From Actinoplanes sp. NBC_00393 (GTDB taxonomy: Bacteria; Actinomycetota; Actinomycetes; Mycobacteriales; Micromonosporaceae), in the NCBI RefSeq assembly GCF_036053395.1, contig NZ_CP107942.1, positions 5,794,501 through 5,858,500 of the forward strand: a DNA stretch of 64,000 nt, read 5' to 3'. Position numbers and translations under genes: made by a program. Positions 35,035 through 44,699 of the stretch are shown piece by piece. Each line of letters begins with the position of its first letter. Position 1 is the first letter of the stretch. The notes under the pieces are model-generated. The model saw nothing but the letters and a program-made list of their open reading frames with translations, was not told the DNA's origin and made no database searches.

Positions 35035-38000
35035 GAGAGTTCCAGGTGGATTCGCTGGCCTTGCCGCACCGCTGCAGCAGTCGCCCCGGCCGGGTCGATG
35101 ATCTGAACCTTGGTCGCACTCTGCCTGCGGAGTTGAGCGGCGAAGCCGTCGAGTTCCTGCCGAACCGCGTCGGAGTGGATGTCGTTGAGGATTTCGCCGT
35201 CCGCCGCCCGCAACAGCAGTTCGACGGAGTCGAGGGTGAGCGGGGTGCTGGGCCCCGCCTCATGCTTGAGCGTCAGCCGATCCGGGATCGACTCGACATA
35301 GTCGCGGCTACCGCCATCGGCATGGAGCGTGAAGTGCGCCTTCGGAATCGCCTTGAGGACAGCCCAGCCGCTACTCAGGTCACCCTCCCGGATCGCGAAT
35401 CCATCCCGGCTGTAAAGCGGTGCTCCGACCAGCCGGCTCGCACCGAGCAGAAGGCGCTCGAGATGGCGGTCGTCGTTCACGTCACGGAGCATCTCGATGA
35501 AGTCGGGAAGGTATCGGTACGCCCGCACTCGGTCGCGCGTGACCGCACCGTTCGTGGACCACGTGCCCATGTAAAGGCCGCGGAACGCCGCTGCCGCCGT
35601 ACGAGGGTTGAACCGGGCCGGATCCGAGATCAGGTTGCGGTCCATCCGTGCGGCCCGCTCGACGTCGGGCGCCGCCACCAGAGCGGGATCCATATCGGTC
35701 CACTCCCGCACCAGATAGTCGCCGCAGTGGGGGTCGAAGGCGAGATCCGCGAGCGAGCGAGGGCTGTCACGGGAGAGGTCGAGACCGTTGGCTCTAGCCT
35801 CGTGCACCTTGGCACAGGTCAAATCCCCAGTGATGAGCCACGCGATCGCCGACCGTACGTCGCGGAATGTCGCCCGCCGGCGCCGTCGCAGGTGGCTAAT
35901 CAGGATCAGTTCGACGGTGGCCTCGCGCGCACCGGTGCGCAGCGCGGTCGCATTTTTCCGGATCGGGCAGACATCCCGTGAGGTACACGAGGAACAGATG
36001 TCCCAGCGCTGGTCATCGACGAAAGTGTCGATGATGTCGGCCGCGAGGCCGGTTCGCTCCAAGTTGGCGAGCGCTCGTTGCTTGAGGTCGACGACTGTCA
36101 CCTGGGGTGTCGCGGGCGCTCCTTCGTGGATCTGCCGGCGAACCTGCTCAGCGATCTCCTCGTAGGGATACTCGAAGTCGGTGAAGAATTGGAGCAGCCG
36201 ACCGTCGTTGGCGGCGATGAGTGTAGTTCGCCCCGTGGAGTCATCCGGGTCACCGAGAGCCGCTTGGAGAAGGTCGTCCGAGGAGGCGCCGTCATGGGAT
36301 TCGCTGGCGTCATAGACCGCGTGGTAGGAGCGGCTGTCCCGATCGATTTGCCATCCTGACGAATCGACACGGATCTCAGTTCCGCCATTCTTGAGAAGTT
36401 CGGCACGAACCTTCTCCAGGAAGGACGTCTTTCCGTCGCCGGGGTTGCCGGTCAGCAAGACAGTCTGCAGATCGCCCTTGAGGATCGCGGGCATCAACTC
36501 GTAGTCGAGCCGCGTCGGAACGTACGTCTCCTTCGCGAAGGCCTCATCGAGGCCCCGGTTTCCGCTGTTGCCGCCAGTGCTGCCGCGATAGAGGGACCGC
36601 AGATGGTCAACGGTCTCGTTTGTCCGAATCTCTCCAGGAGACTCCGGATCCGGCTGCGCGATCTCGAGGAGCCGGTCCAGTTCCTCGGCGTCGGCGGGCC
36701 GCTTCGCCGGATCCGGCTCCAGCGCCCGGAAGAGGGCGTCGAGGAAAGCCGCGCCCTCCGGTCCCCACTGCTCCCGCTCGCTCTGGGTAGCCGGGGCCGG
36801 CGTGCTGTCGCGCATCGGCCCGTCTGCGGCATCACCCACATAGGGGGCACGACCCAGCATCGCGATGGCGAGGCTCGCCGCGAAGGAGTAGAGGTCGCTC
36901 TGCACCGAAACGTGCGCCCCGTCGAGAACCTCCGGCGCCATCACAGCCGGGGTGCCAACACTGCCCTGCTTGCCGATGACGGCCGCGAGACCGAAGTCGA
37001 TCAGAAACGCTTCATCGTCCGGGTTGATGATGATGTTGCCGGGGCTCACATCGGCGTGTACCCGGTTGTGGCGATGGATATGGCTGAGCGCGTCAAGGAT
37101 CCGCTTGGCGATGCGACGGGCCAGAGTCAGGTCGATCGGCGCCTGCCGGGATCGCTCCCGGAGGTTATCGCCGGCGATGTACTCCAACACCAGAAAGCCC
37201 GGGAGCTTCTTGAGCTGGATGTCGTAGACCTTCGCGCAATTCTCATGCCGGACGAAGTCAGCGAACGCGTACTCGGTTCGCGCCGCGGACTCGGCGCGAT
37301 GGAACTCCTTCAGCACCATCGGCTGCTGACGGTCCTCATCCCAGGCCTGCCACGTTGTCGCGAAGCTGCCACGACCCAGCTGGCGTTTGATCACGTAACG
37401 CCCCTGGATCGTCTCGCCGACGGCGAACTCGTTCGTCTCCGGCTGTGGCGGCTGGGAGGACGCATCCGCTTGCCGTAACCGGTCAACCACCTGCTGCGCG
37501 GTGAGACGTCGTTTCGGATCCGAACTCATGCAATCGAGGAGCACCCGGCCGAGCTGGTCGTGATCTTGAAGCCGCTCACCGATCACAGCCGCATCCGGAG
37601 TCTCGGCGATGTCGCCGATCAGCCAACCACCCATCGCCAAGGCCAGCGAGTAGACGTCGGATACCGGGGTCGCCATGACCAGGCTATCGGCGCACTCGGG
37701 AGCACGATAAGGCTGCGCTAGGTCGCCCTCGTCGACGAACAGCGCGATGCTCTGCTGGCCACTGATGCGGGCGTAATAGAAGTCGCTGAAGCAGACCCGC
37801 ATCTGGCGGCCGAGCCAGATCCGGCGGGGATGCAGCCCTCGGTGAAGGATCTGTGACTCGTGCACCTCGGCCAGCGCTTGGAAGGCGTCTCGGACCACTT
37901 CCCGCGCCAAATCGACCGAGAGCGGTCGGGCCGGGTCCTGCTCGAGGAGTGATGCGGTCAGATTCCGAGCGTCCAATGGTGGGACAACCGCGACGACGAG

Positions 38001-38789
38001 CCATTGGTGGTCCTCGTCGCGGAACACCGGGTGGGTCTGCCAGGCTCGGCCCTGGGTGGCAAGGCTGCGGATCGCCCGCTCTTCGCGGCGGATGAAGGTC
38101 TCGGGGTCATCCCCGTCCCAACCGTAGAGCGGGTAGCACCGCAGCAAAACCTCCTGGCCGTCCTGCCGGGCACGAAAGCAGCGGGCACGGCCGACGCGGG
38201 CGAGTTCCTGCTCAACGATGTACGGCCCGATGGTCCGCACCCGTGGGTCGCGCTGGCCCAGACCTCGCAACACGGTTAGGGCGCTGCCGCGAACCGCTGT
38301 CAGACCGGCAGCGGCCGCCTTGTCCAGACTGATCAACGTCTCCGCCGCCTGCGACAACGGAAGGACCAGCTCGCGGGAGTCGTGCTCCCTGGTCGCGAGC
38401 AACTGCAGCTTCGGGTGGCTCAGCACCACACCTGCGACCACACGCTTCTGCTTCTTCACGGCATCCGCCCAGTGCGGGACCTTGTCCCGGAGCCAACCAG
38501 CAACCACGCGCGCCAGGTGGTTCGCCCGGTCCAGCGGGTTCGGACGGTACTGATCCTTGACCTGCCACCGGTTGTCGCCCGCAACGATCCGCGGACCCCA
38601 GGACTTCTCCTCGAGAAGGAAGATCAGCTGCTCACCGACAACCAGAAGGTCGACGTCATCACGGTCCTTCCCGGGGAGCTTGCGTCCCGCGAGGATCTCC
38701 CAACTCGCCGGCAGCTCCGCGGCGAGGTGCTCGGCCGTACGTTTCTCGCCCGGCCCTTCCCAGTCCCCAAGGACCATCAACTCCGCCAC
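35031..38789 (-). CDS. NERD / pseudokinase / kinase / P-loop protein (MAD6- and PglW-like)
   Basis: The 1252-aa product has four parts. NERD nuclease-related sequence occupies residues about 1-130 (DRDDVDLLVVGEQLIFLLEEKSW). A first kinase fold (about 190-440) has HRGLH (316-320) where the catalytic HRD should be, so it looks inactive. A second kinase (about 463-705) is intact: GRGSFA (472-477), HADVSPGN (578-585), DFG (598-600) and APE (618-620). An AAA-type P-loop GNPGDGKTS (781-789) is followed by a C-x2-C-x5-C cluster about 930-945 (CSSCTSRDVC). This is the plan of BREX PglW and MADS MAD6 kinases. The GTG start at 38789 follows GGAGG. The stop overlaps the next gene. It probably senses infection and phosphorylates partners such as the HerA protein. 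Confidence 0.82.
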   Translation of the reverse strand: MAELMVLGDWEGPGEKRTAEHLAAELPASWEILAGRKLPGKDRDDVDLLVVGEQLIFLLEEKSWGPRIVAGDNRWQVKDQYRPNPLDRANHLARVVAGWLRDKVPHWADAVKKQKRVVAGVVLSHPKLQLLATREHDSRELVLPLSQAAETLISLDKAAAAGLTAVRGSALTVLRGLGQRDPRVRTIGPYIVEQELARVGRARCFRARQDGQEVLLRCYPLYGWDGDDPETFIRREERAIRSLATQGRAWQTHPVFRDEDHQWLVVAVVPPLDARNLTASLLEQDPARPLSVDLAREVVRDAFQALAEVHESQILHRGLHPRRIWLGRQMRVCFSDFYYARISGQQSIALFVDEGDLAQPYRAPECADSLVMATPVSDVYSLALAMGGWLIGDIAETPDAAVIGERLQDHDQLGRVLLDCMSSDPKRRLTAQQVVDRLRQADASSQPPQPETNEFAVGETIQGRYVIKRQLGRGSFATTWQAWDEDRQQPMVLKEFHRAESAARTEYAFADFVRHENCAKVYDIQLKKLPGFLVLEYIAGDNLRERSRQAPIDLTLARRIAKRILDALSHIHRHNRVHADVSPGNIIINPDDEAFLIDFGLAAVIGKQGSVGTPAVMAPEVLDGAHVSVQSDLYSFAASLAIAMLGRAPYVGDAADGPMRDSTPAPATQSEREQWGPEGAAFLDALFRALEPDPAKRPADAEELDRLLEIAQPDPESPGEIRTNETVDHLRSLYRGSTGGNSGNRGLDEAFAKETYVPTRLDYELMPAILKGDLQTVLLTGNPGDGKTSFLEKVRAELLKNGGTEIRVDSSGWQIDRDSRSYHAVYDASESHDGASSDDLLQAALGDPDDSTGRTTLIAANDGRLLQFFTDFEYPYEEIAEQVRRQIHEGAPATPQVTVVDLKQRALANLERTGLAADIIDTFVDDQRWDICSSCTSRDVCPIRKNATALRTGAREATVELILISHLRRRRRATFRDVRSAIAWLITGDLTCAKVHEARANGLDLSRDSPRSLADLAFDPHCGDYLVREWTDMDPALVAAPDVERAARMDRNLISDPARFNPRTAAAAFRGLYMGTWSTNGAVTRDRVRAYRYLPDFIEMLRDVNDDRHLERLLLGASRLVGAPLYSRDGFAIREGDLSSGWAVLKAIPKAHFTLHADGGSRDYVESIPDRLTLKHEAGPSTPLTLDSVELLLRAADGEILNDIHSDAVRQELDGFAAQLRRQSATKVQIIDPAGATAAAVRQGQRIHLELS

Positions 38790-38792
38790 GTG

Positions 38793-40355
38793 TCATGCCT
38801 CCACGGGATAGTCGTCTGGCCACGTCCAACGACGTGTGTAGGTCGGTAGCGCCCGCAGGCGGTTCAGGTAGTAGCCGTCTTTGGAGTACGTAACTACCAG
38901 TTGGTCTCTCGCCCGGGTGGCTCCGACGTAGCCAACCCGTGGCCAACGGGCGTTCTCCGGTGAGTCCGGCTGAGGCAGCCCTTCCAGCCCCACCAGGAAC
39001 ACCGCCGCGAACTCGTACCCCTTGGCCGAGTGCACAGTCATCACCGTCACGGCCGGGGTGTCGCGTTGGTACGCGTCGGCCTCGTCATTTCGGACCACCT
39101 GGTACGGGATATCACGGCCGGCAAGCGCCCGGCACACGGCACCGATGTGTCGCCGGTAGGTGACCAGGATGCCGATGTCCTGGGGGCGGCGGCCGTCGGC
39201 CAGTAACAGGTACGCATCTGTTGCCACCGCCTCGGCCTGGCCAATCGGCGACTCCGCCCACACGAGATCGACCGGTTCCCCCTCAGGCGCGTAGTCGATT
39301 CCCTCGATGGTGAACGCCGAATCGAGCGCGGCGGCCACCCGCAGGATCGGCGCAGTACACCGATAGGGCTGGCCCAGAGTGATCTCGCGAACCGACCGCC
39401 CAGCGAGCGCCTTGGAGACATCGACATCTCGATACAGCGCCTGGTCCTCATCACCGGCAAGGAGGACGCCGCCCCGGCCGGGACGAAGGGTCTCCAATGC
39501 GAATCTCGTCCAGGCCGGCAGGAAATCCTGCCATTCGTCGACAAGAATGGCGTCCACTGCGGGTTGGATGCCCCGATTCTTGGCTACCTTCAAGTCCGCG
39601 TCCGCGCGCTCCTCGTCGCCCAGGTCGATGCGATGGCGCTGGGAATGCGCGAATCGGCCGAAGGTACTCACCCGAACCGTTGGCTGATCGCTGACAAGGC
39701 CCCGCAGGTACGGAACCAGCAAGCGATTGAAGCACAATATCTGAATAGTCCAGTTGGGGTGATTCTCCGCAAGCCACCGGGCCCGGGCCGCCAACACGAG
39801 CGTCTTGCCGCTCCCAGGCGGACCGCGCAAGATCGCCACATCCGGAATGAACTGGGTAGCTATGTCCGACTGCCGAGTATCGAGGCGCAACCGATAGCCC
39901 GCGCGCTCATCAGCTCCCTCGTCCGAGATCGAACGCACCGGAATCGTGGGAAACACCAACGCCGGCGCGAGCTTGCGCTCGCAGTCGTCCAACAGCTCAG
40001 CTGGCACGTCCGATTCGAGCCAGCCGGCGACCCAACTCCCGTCAGCCAACTCGTCGGAGCCGAGCAGCACCGGCTCACCCGTCGACGAGCCCGAGACGAG
40101 CACACGCCGCTTGAGCGGAAGATCAGCAACCTCAGATATGTCCTGCCGCAGGCTGGCAATCTTTCGATTGAGCGCCACTATCAGCGTGCGGTCTTTCGGG
40201 TCAATAGAACCTTCAGCCACATCAATCGCAAGCAGCCCACGCTTGGAATCGAGTATGAGCGCGTCCGGCCAGTCAGTTCCGTCGGGCCGGAACACTCGCA
40301 TCCCACTTTTCTCGCAAGAGTGCGTCAAAAGCTCTAACAGGTCACTCCGGCGCAT
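38793..40355 (-). CDS. UvrD/Rep-like superfamily 1 helicase
   Basis: The 520-aa product has Walker A RGPPGSGKT near residue 180 and DEWQDFLPAW near 265. Later SF1 motifs include LAGDEDQALY near 300, LGQPYRCT near 328, and the C-terminal TVMTVHSAKGYEF and YVGATRARDQLVVTY. The first about 160 residues carry a PD-(D/E)xK-like stretch (DALILDSKRGLLAIDVAEG), so a nuclease-fused helicase is possible. ATG 40355 is preceded by a weak site; a GTG and TTG lie just upstream. TAGAAA about 8 nt before the start would allow a leaderless transcript. It lies 3 nt before the kinase start and is likely the first gene of that operon. Confidence 0.85.
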   Translation of the reverse strand: MRRSDLLELLTHSCEKSGMRVFRPDGTDWPDALILDSKRGLLAIDVAEGSIDPKDRTLIVALNRKIASLRQDISEVADLPLKRRVLVSGSSTGEPVLLGSDELADGSWVAGWLESDVPAELLDDCERKLAPALVFPTIPVRSISDEGADERAGYRLRLDTRQSDIATQFIPDVAILRGPPGSGKTLVLAARARWLAENHPNWTIQILCFNRLLVPYLRGLVSDQPTVRVSTFGRFAHSQRHRIDLGDEERADADLKVAKNRGIQPAVDAILVDEWQDFLPAWTRFALETLRPGRGGVLLAGDEDQALYRDVDVSKALAGRSVREITLGQPYRCTAPILRVAAALDSAFTIEGIDYAPEGEPVDLVWAESPIGQAEAVATDAYLLLADGRRPQDIGILVTYRRHIGAVCRALAGRDIPYQVVRNDEADAYQRDTPAVTVMTVHSAKGYEFAAVFLVGLEGLPQPDSPENARWPRVGYVGATRARDQLVVTYSKDGYYLNRLRALPTYTRRWTWPDDYPVEA

Positions 40356-40462
40356 CACCAAGATTTTCTACCACAGTGCGCCAGTCCATGAGCCCGCCAG
40401 GTACCTAGAAATATGCTCCCATTTTGACAGCCCAACCGTTCATGGGTGCTTCCTGATCGATG

Positions 40463-40497
40463 CCTTTTGTCTAACCACAATCTTGTCGGACAAAAGG
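40463..40497. terminator. 9-bp inverted repeat downstream of the 417-aa gene
   Basis: CCTTTTGTC (40463-40471) and GACAAAAGG (40489-40497) pair perfectly across a 17-nt spacer, 19-53 nt beyond the stop of the minus-strand gene at 40516. The position suits a terminator for that gene or a regulator site upstream of the helicase operon. No clear U-tract is seen. Confidence 0.4.
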
Positions 40498-40515
40498 GCA
40501 CAGATTGGTCGAAAG

Positions 40516-41769
40516 TTACTCGATGACGCGGGCCAGGGCCTCGGATCGTTCGCCTTCGTGGAAGTCGGCGGGGTCCTTCTCGCCGCGGGCGTACGGCAGG
40601 CAACGTTCCACCAGTTCCGGCGCCGCGCCGGTGCGTTCCGCCAGCCAGGTGATCCACTGCGGCAGCAACCGGATCAGCTCTTCGACGAAGTCGTCGAGGT
40701 AGTAGTTGCGCAGGTGGGTGACCATGTACGCGACCCGGTGCGGCGGGCACGTGAAATACAGCGACGGCGTCTCCGACTTCCACGAGTCGGCCAGTTCGGC
40801 GGCCGCCTCCTGCAGGTCCGGGGTCGCCGCAGTGCCCTGTTCGGCGAGCCAGGCGACGAACTCGTCGGCCACCTCATCGCAGTCCACATCAACCGAAGCC
40901 GCGTCCGGTTGCGATTGGAGCACCACGTAGGACAGCTGACGGCAGCGGTAGTACTCGGCGAACTGTTCGGGCGACTCGCCGCCGGTTTCGAGCAGGCCCT
41001 CCAGCCTCGGCATGACTTCCGCGAGCAGGCCCGGCTCCCACGATGTGCCGTCCGATGCGACGGGGCCGACGCCTGCCCGCCACTGTTCGGCCGCCTGTTC
41101 CGCCGATGCGTAGTAGCCGCTGTGCACGGTGAGCGGCCGGTACGTGCAGGCGTCGATGTCCCACAGGTACCAGCGATGCGTCTCGCCGGCGGGGAAGGCA
41201 GCGACGACCCCGATGCGGCTGCCGTACCGGTCACGGGTCCACCGCACCTCGGACGGCGCCGGCGTCTCCGGCAGGGCCGGCAACTGGGTGCCACCGGGCA
41301 GGCTGCGCAGACCGGGCAGGTCTTGCTCGAATGCCTGCTGGGCCAAGCCGTAGGGCACCACAGCGGCCACCGCAGCCAGGGCCCGCCAGGCGGGCAGCGG
41401 GTCCCCTCCGGCGGTCAGCGCGACCTGGACCGCTGCGATCGCCCGTTCGACCAGCACCCGGGCGAACGTGTCCGGTGACACGTACTGCTCGATGCCAGGC
41501 CCGCTGGCCAGCTCGTGCAGGATCGGCCCAAGACGGGCGCAAAGCTCGTCCTCGCGGGCGATCGCGTCGCCGTTCGAGGCCGCCAGGTCAGCGACGAGCC
41601 CGTCCGCAATAGGGCGGGCACGCTCGCGTCGGGCGGCGTCGAGCCGGTCTCGCCGTCCAAGAACCTGCCCGATGACCGCCGCGGCGGGAGGCGGCGCCGA
41701 GGAAACCGGTATCCGCGCCGGGGTGGGCTTGCCGGACTTCTTGTTCTTGCGCTTGCCCGAAACGGGCAT
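40516..41769 (-). CDS. Unknown 417-aa protein, divergent from the Wadjet operon
   Basis: The 417-aa product starts with a Lys/Pro-rich basic stretch (SGKRKNKKSGKPTPARIP). It continues as a soluble helical protein with aromatic surface patches (YLWDIDACTYRPLTVHSGYYAS) and a C-terminal helical part with an acidic run (ASVDVDCDEVADEFVAWLAE). No known domain is recognised. Its start faces jetA over 64 bp, so the two may share regulation. It could be an unrecognised accessory gene of the plasmid-defence operon or a cargo gene. Confidence 0.6.
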   Translation of the reverse strand: MPVSGKRKNKKSGKPTPARIPVSSAPPPAAAVIGQVLGRRDRLDAARRERARPIADGLVADLAASNGDAIAREDELCARLGPILHELASGPGIEQYVSPDTFARVLVERAIAAVQVALTAGGDPLPAWRALAAVAAVVPYGLAQQAFEQDLPGLRSLPGGTQLPALPETPAPSEVRWTRDRYGSRIGVVAAFPAGETHRWYLWDIDACTYRPLTVHSGYYASAEQAAEQWRAGVGPVASDGTSWEPGLLAEVMPRLEGLLETGGESPEQFAEYYRCRQLSYVVLQSQPDAASVDVDCDEVADEFVAWLAEQGTAATPDLQEAAAELADSWKSETPSLYFTCPPHRVAYMVTHLRNYYLDDFVEELIRLLPQWITWLAERTGAAPELVERCLPYARGEKDPADFHEGERSEALARVIE

Positions 41770-41833
41770 CCCGGCACTATAGAGACCGTCACCCGTTCAG
41801 GTACGGACCTGCCCGGACGATAGGGTGGGCGAC

Positions 41834-43375
41834 ATGCCGGAGTCCCAGACCTCGTCGTTCGGGCTGGATGATTTCAGCCTGGATGACCGGCTCCGCCTCT
41901 TCAGCTATGTCAATGCCGAGAACCGGCTCGCCTACCTGTGGGTGCTGCGCGCCTTCGAGGCCGCACGCACCTCCTACCAGGTGGTTCTGCACACCTCCGA
42001 GGTGCAGGACGCACTGGTCCGGCTCGGTCAGGACCCGGCCGTCCTCGAACTGCCGCGGCTGCTGGACGCGCTCGTCGATTGGGGTGTGCTCGACCGCAGC
42101 CAGGACGGGGCACGCGCGGCCACCCTGGCGGAGTACCGCAACCGGCATTCGGTCTATCAGTTCACCGAGGCCGGATACCGTGCCCACCGCGCGGTCGAGT
42201 CCGTTCTGGCGGCCGGGCTGGACGACAGCACCCTGTCGCGGCTGGTCTTCGCCGACCTGCTGGCCGACCTGAAGGCGCTCACCGCGGCGAACGAGAGCGG
42301 CGACGCCGAAGAGGTCTACCGCAAACTGAACCGGCTCGACCGGGCGCTCGCCGATGTGGCGGAGCGGGCGGCCCGGTTCTATCACATGCTCGGCGATCTG
42401 AGCCGCACCCACGACGTGCGGCCGGAGGCGTTCCTCGCGCACAAGGACGCGCTGCTCGCGCATCTGCGCGACTTCCACGACGAGCTGCAGCGGTACACGC
42501 CGCGCCTGCGCGAGGCCGTCCTGGAGGTCGAGGCCACCGGCCTGGACCGGATGATCGAGGCGGCCGCCGAGGCTGACGAACGGCTCTTCGCCACCCCGGC
42601 CGAGCGGCTCGCCGACTGGCGGCGCCGCTGGGAGGGGCTGCGCTCGTGGCTGGCACCGGACAACGACGCCCCGAGTGAGGCCGACCGGCTGTCCGGCGCC
42701 ACGATGGCCGCGATCGGTGACGTGCTGGCTCTGCTGCGCCGGGTGACCGAGGCCCGCCGCGGCGGCGTCAGCCGGGAGTCGCAGCTGCGGCATCTGGCCG
42801 CCTGGTTCACCGGGGCCGGCTCGGACGAGGCGGCGCACGCGATCTTCGAGGTGGTGTTCGGGCTCGGCGGGCCCCGCCACGTCGGTGTCGGCTACGCCGA
42901 CCCGGAAGCCGTGCCGAGCCGTCTGTCCTGGTGGGAGGCACCGGCCGTGGAGCTGTCCCGGTCGCTGGTGCAGTCCGGCCGGATGCCGGGGCAGGGCAAC
43001 GGCCGGCCGGCGCGGATCGAACGGTCGGACGCGTCGCGGCGGGCGCTGCGCGAGCGGCAGGTCGCCGACGAGCGCCGGCAAGCCGAGGCCGCGGCCGGCC
43101 TGGTGAAAGCCGGGGACGGGCCGATGATGCTGGACGACGCTCAGGCCGGGGCGCTGCGCCGGCTGCTGGACATCGCTTTGGCGGCGCGGCAGGCCAACCA
43201 GCGCGAGGTGCCACTCGCGGCGGCAGCTTTCGGGGTACGCCTGACGCTGACCCCAAGCCCCGGCCGGTTCAGCACCGTGCACACCGCCTCCGGCCTGCTG
43301 CACCTCGACGGCTACACGCTCACCGTGAGCGCCGCCGAGCACACCACGGTCCGCCGGGAGCCTGCCGCCGCATGA
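41834..43375 (+). CDS. jetA: Wadjet subunit JetA (DUF2397)
   Basis: The 513-aa product opens with FSLDDRLRLFSYVNAENRLAYLWV, then the winged-helix and long helix arrangement typical of the DUF2397/TIGR02677 kleisin-like subunit of type I Wadjet. It links the two heads of the SMC-like JetC and forms the closed loop-extruding ring with JetB. ATG 41834 is chosen because TAGGGT (41821-41826) is a plausible -10 for a leaderless transcript; GTG 41825 is an alternative start. Its stop overlaps the jetB start by four bases (ATGA). The order and sizes with the next three genes make the system assignment firm. Confidence 0.92.
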   Translation: MPESQTSSFGLDDFSLDDRLRLFSYVNAENRLAYLWVLRAFEAARTSYQVVLHTSEVQDALVRLGQDPAVLELPRLLDALVDWGVLDRSQDGARAATLAEYRNRHSVYQFTEAGYRAHRAVESVLAAGLDDSTLSRLVFADLLADLKALTAANESGDAEEVYRKLNRLDRALADVAERAARFYHMLGDLSRTHDVRPEAFLAHKDALLAHLRDFHDELQRYTPRLREAVLEVEATGLDRMIEAAAEADERLFATPAERLADWRRRWEGLRSWLAPDNDAPSEADRLSGATMAAIGDVLALLRRVTEARRGGVSRESQLRHLAAWFTGAGSDEAAHAIFEVVFGLGGPRHVGVGYADPEAVPSRLSWWEAPAVELSRSLVQSGRMPGQGNGRPARIERSDASRRALRERQVADERRQAEAAAGLVKAGDGPMMLDDAQAGALRRLLDIALAARQANQREVPLAAAAFGVRLTLTPSPGRFSTVHTASGLLHLDGYTLTVSAAEHTTVRREPAAA

Positions 43376-44691
43376 GGTTCGCCGCCGAGATCTCCGACCT
43401 GGAACTGGCCGACTACCAGCGGGCCGTGCGGCTATTGCTGCGCCACCCGCTGATCACCGCGGTCTTCCCGGACGAGAAAGCGCTGCCCCGGGTCCGCCGG
43501 TTCTCCGCCGAACTGCGCCGCGACCTGTCCGAGGCGTTCGGCTACCGGCTGGAACTGCACGGCGGCACCGCCCGGCTGGTGCGGACCGCCGACCGGCTGG
43601 AGACCGACCGGCCGGCTCTGTCGCGCACCGGCCGCCCGTTCGACCGGCAGCGTTACGCGTACCTCTCACTCTGCCTGGCCACGCTGGGCCGCGCCGGTGT
43701 GCAGATCACCCTGACCGAGCTGGCCGAGGCGGTCGCCGGTGACGCCAACCGGATCGTCGGGCTCGGTCTGGACCCGGACATCGGCGCGGACCGGCGGGCA
43801 TTCGTCGACGCGGTCGCCTGGCTGGAGGAACGCGGCGTGCTGCGGCTGGCCGACGGCTCCAGCACCGCCTGGGCCAGTGACCCCGGCACCGGCGAGGCGC
43901 TGTACGACATCGCCCGTGACGCGGTGCTCGCCCTGTTCCGGCCACCGCGGGTACTGCAGCACATCGACTCGGTGAACGCCCTGCTGGAACGTTCGATGAG
44001 CAGCAGCGGCAACGCGGAACGGCGGGCCGCCGCCCAGGCCGCGCGCCGGGCCGTGCTGGAACGCCCGATCGTCTACTTCGACGACGTCGCGGCCGAGATC
44101 GGTAACCATCTGCGCGGTCAGGCCCTGCCGGCCGATCTGCATCGGCTGACCGGGCTCAGGTTGGAACGCCGCGCCGAAGGGGTGCTGCTGGTCGACACCA
44201 GCAACTGGTCGGTGGAACGGTTCCCCGGCACCGGGTCGGTGGCGCAGGCCGCGGTGCTGCTGGCGGTGGCGATCGCCGAGCGGGTGTCCGATCCGGACGG
44301 CCGCCGAGTGCGCCGCATGCCGATGCCGGATCTCGCCGAGGCGCACGCGAAGCTCGTCGGGCAGGTCGATGCGGGCCTGCCGGCCGGTGTGCCGATCGCG
44401 ATGGACCCGGCCGAGGCAGCGCCCGAGCCGCCGCAGCAGGCTGCGGAAGGCAAGCTTCCGCTGGTCACCGACAGTTTCCTGCGGGAGGCGACGGCGGAGA
44501 TCCTGGCGACGTACGGGTCCGCGTTCGGCGCAGCCTGGCATGCCGACCCGGAGCGGCTGCGCGGTGAGGCGGTGGCGTTGCTCGTACGATTCGGCGCGGT
44601 GCTCGCCGTGCCCGGCGGGGTCCTGGCCCGTCCGCTGATCGGCCGGTATCGCAGCACCGTCGCCCAGGTCAAACAGCGCACACTCTTCTAA
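43372..44691 (+). CDS. jetB: Wadjet subunit JetB (DUF2398)
   Basis: The 439-aa product has the typical start DLELADYQRAVRLLLRHPLITAVFPDE, matching DUF2398/TIGR02678, the KITE-like subunit of Wadjet that binds the kleisin. Winged-helix blocks (QITLTELAEAVAG) and a long helical C-terminus follow. It starts at ATG 43372 within the jetA stop, and ends eight nucleotides before jetC. It is needed for ring closure around plasmid DNA in the system. Confidence 0.92.
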   Translation: MRFAAEISDLELADYQRAVRLLLRHPLITAVFPDEKALPRVRRFSAELRRDLSEAFGYRLELHGGTARLVRTADRLETDRPALSRTGRPFDRQRYAYLSLCLATLGRAGVQITLTELAEAVAGDANRIVGLGLDPDIGADRRAFVDAVAWLEERGVLRLADGSSTAWASDPGTGEALYDIARDAVLALFRPPRVLQHIDSVNALLERSMSSSGNAERRAAAQAARRAVLERPIVYFDDVAAEIGNHLRGQALPADLHRLTGLRLERRAEGVLLVDTSNWSVERFPGTGSVAQAAVLLAVAIAERVSDPDGRRVRRMPMPDLAEAHAKLVGQVDAGLPAGVPIAMDPAEAAPEPPQQAAEGKLPLVTDSFLREATAEILATYGSAFGAAWHADPERLRGEAVALLVRFGAVLAVPGGVLARPLIGRYRSTVAQVKQRTLF

Positions 44692-44699
44692 GGATCGTC

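Noticed and set aside
35031..38789. BREX system (PglW)
   Set aside because: The kinase is PglW-like, but PglX, PglZ, BrxC-type and other BREX genes are absent nearby. The partners match the MAD6-8 order better.
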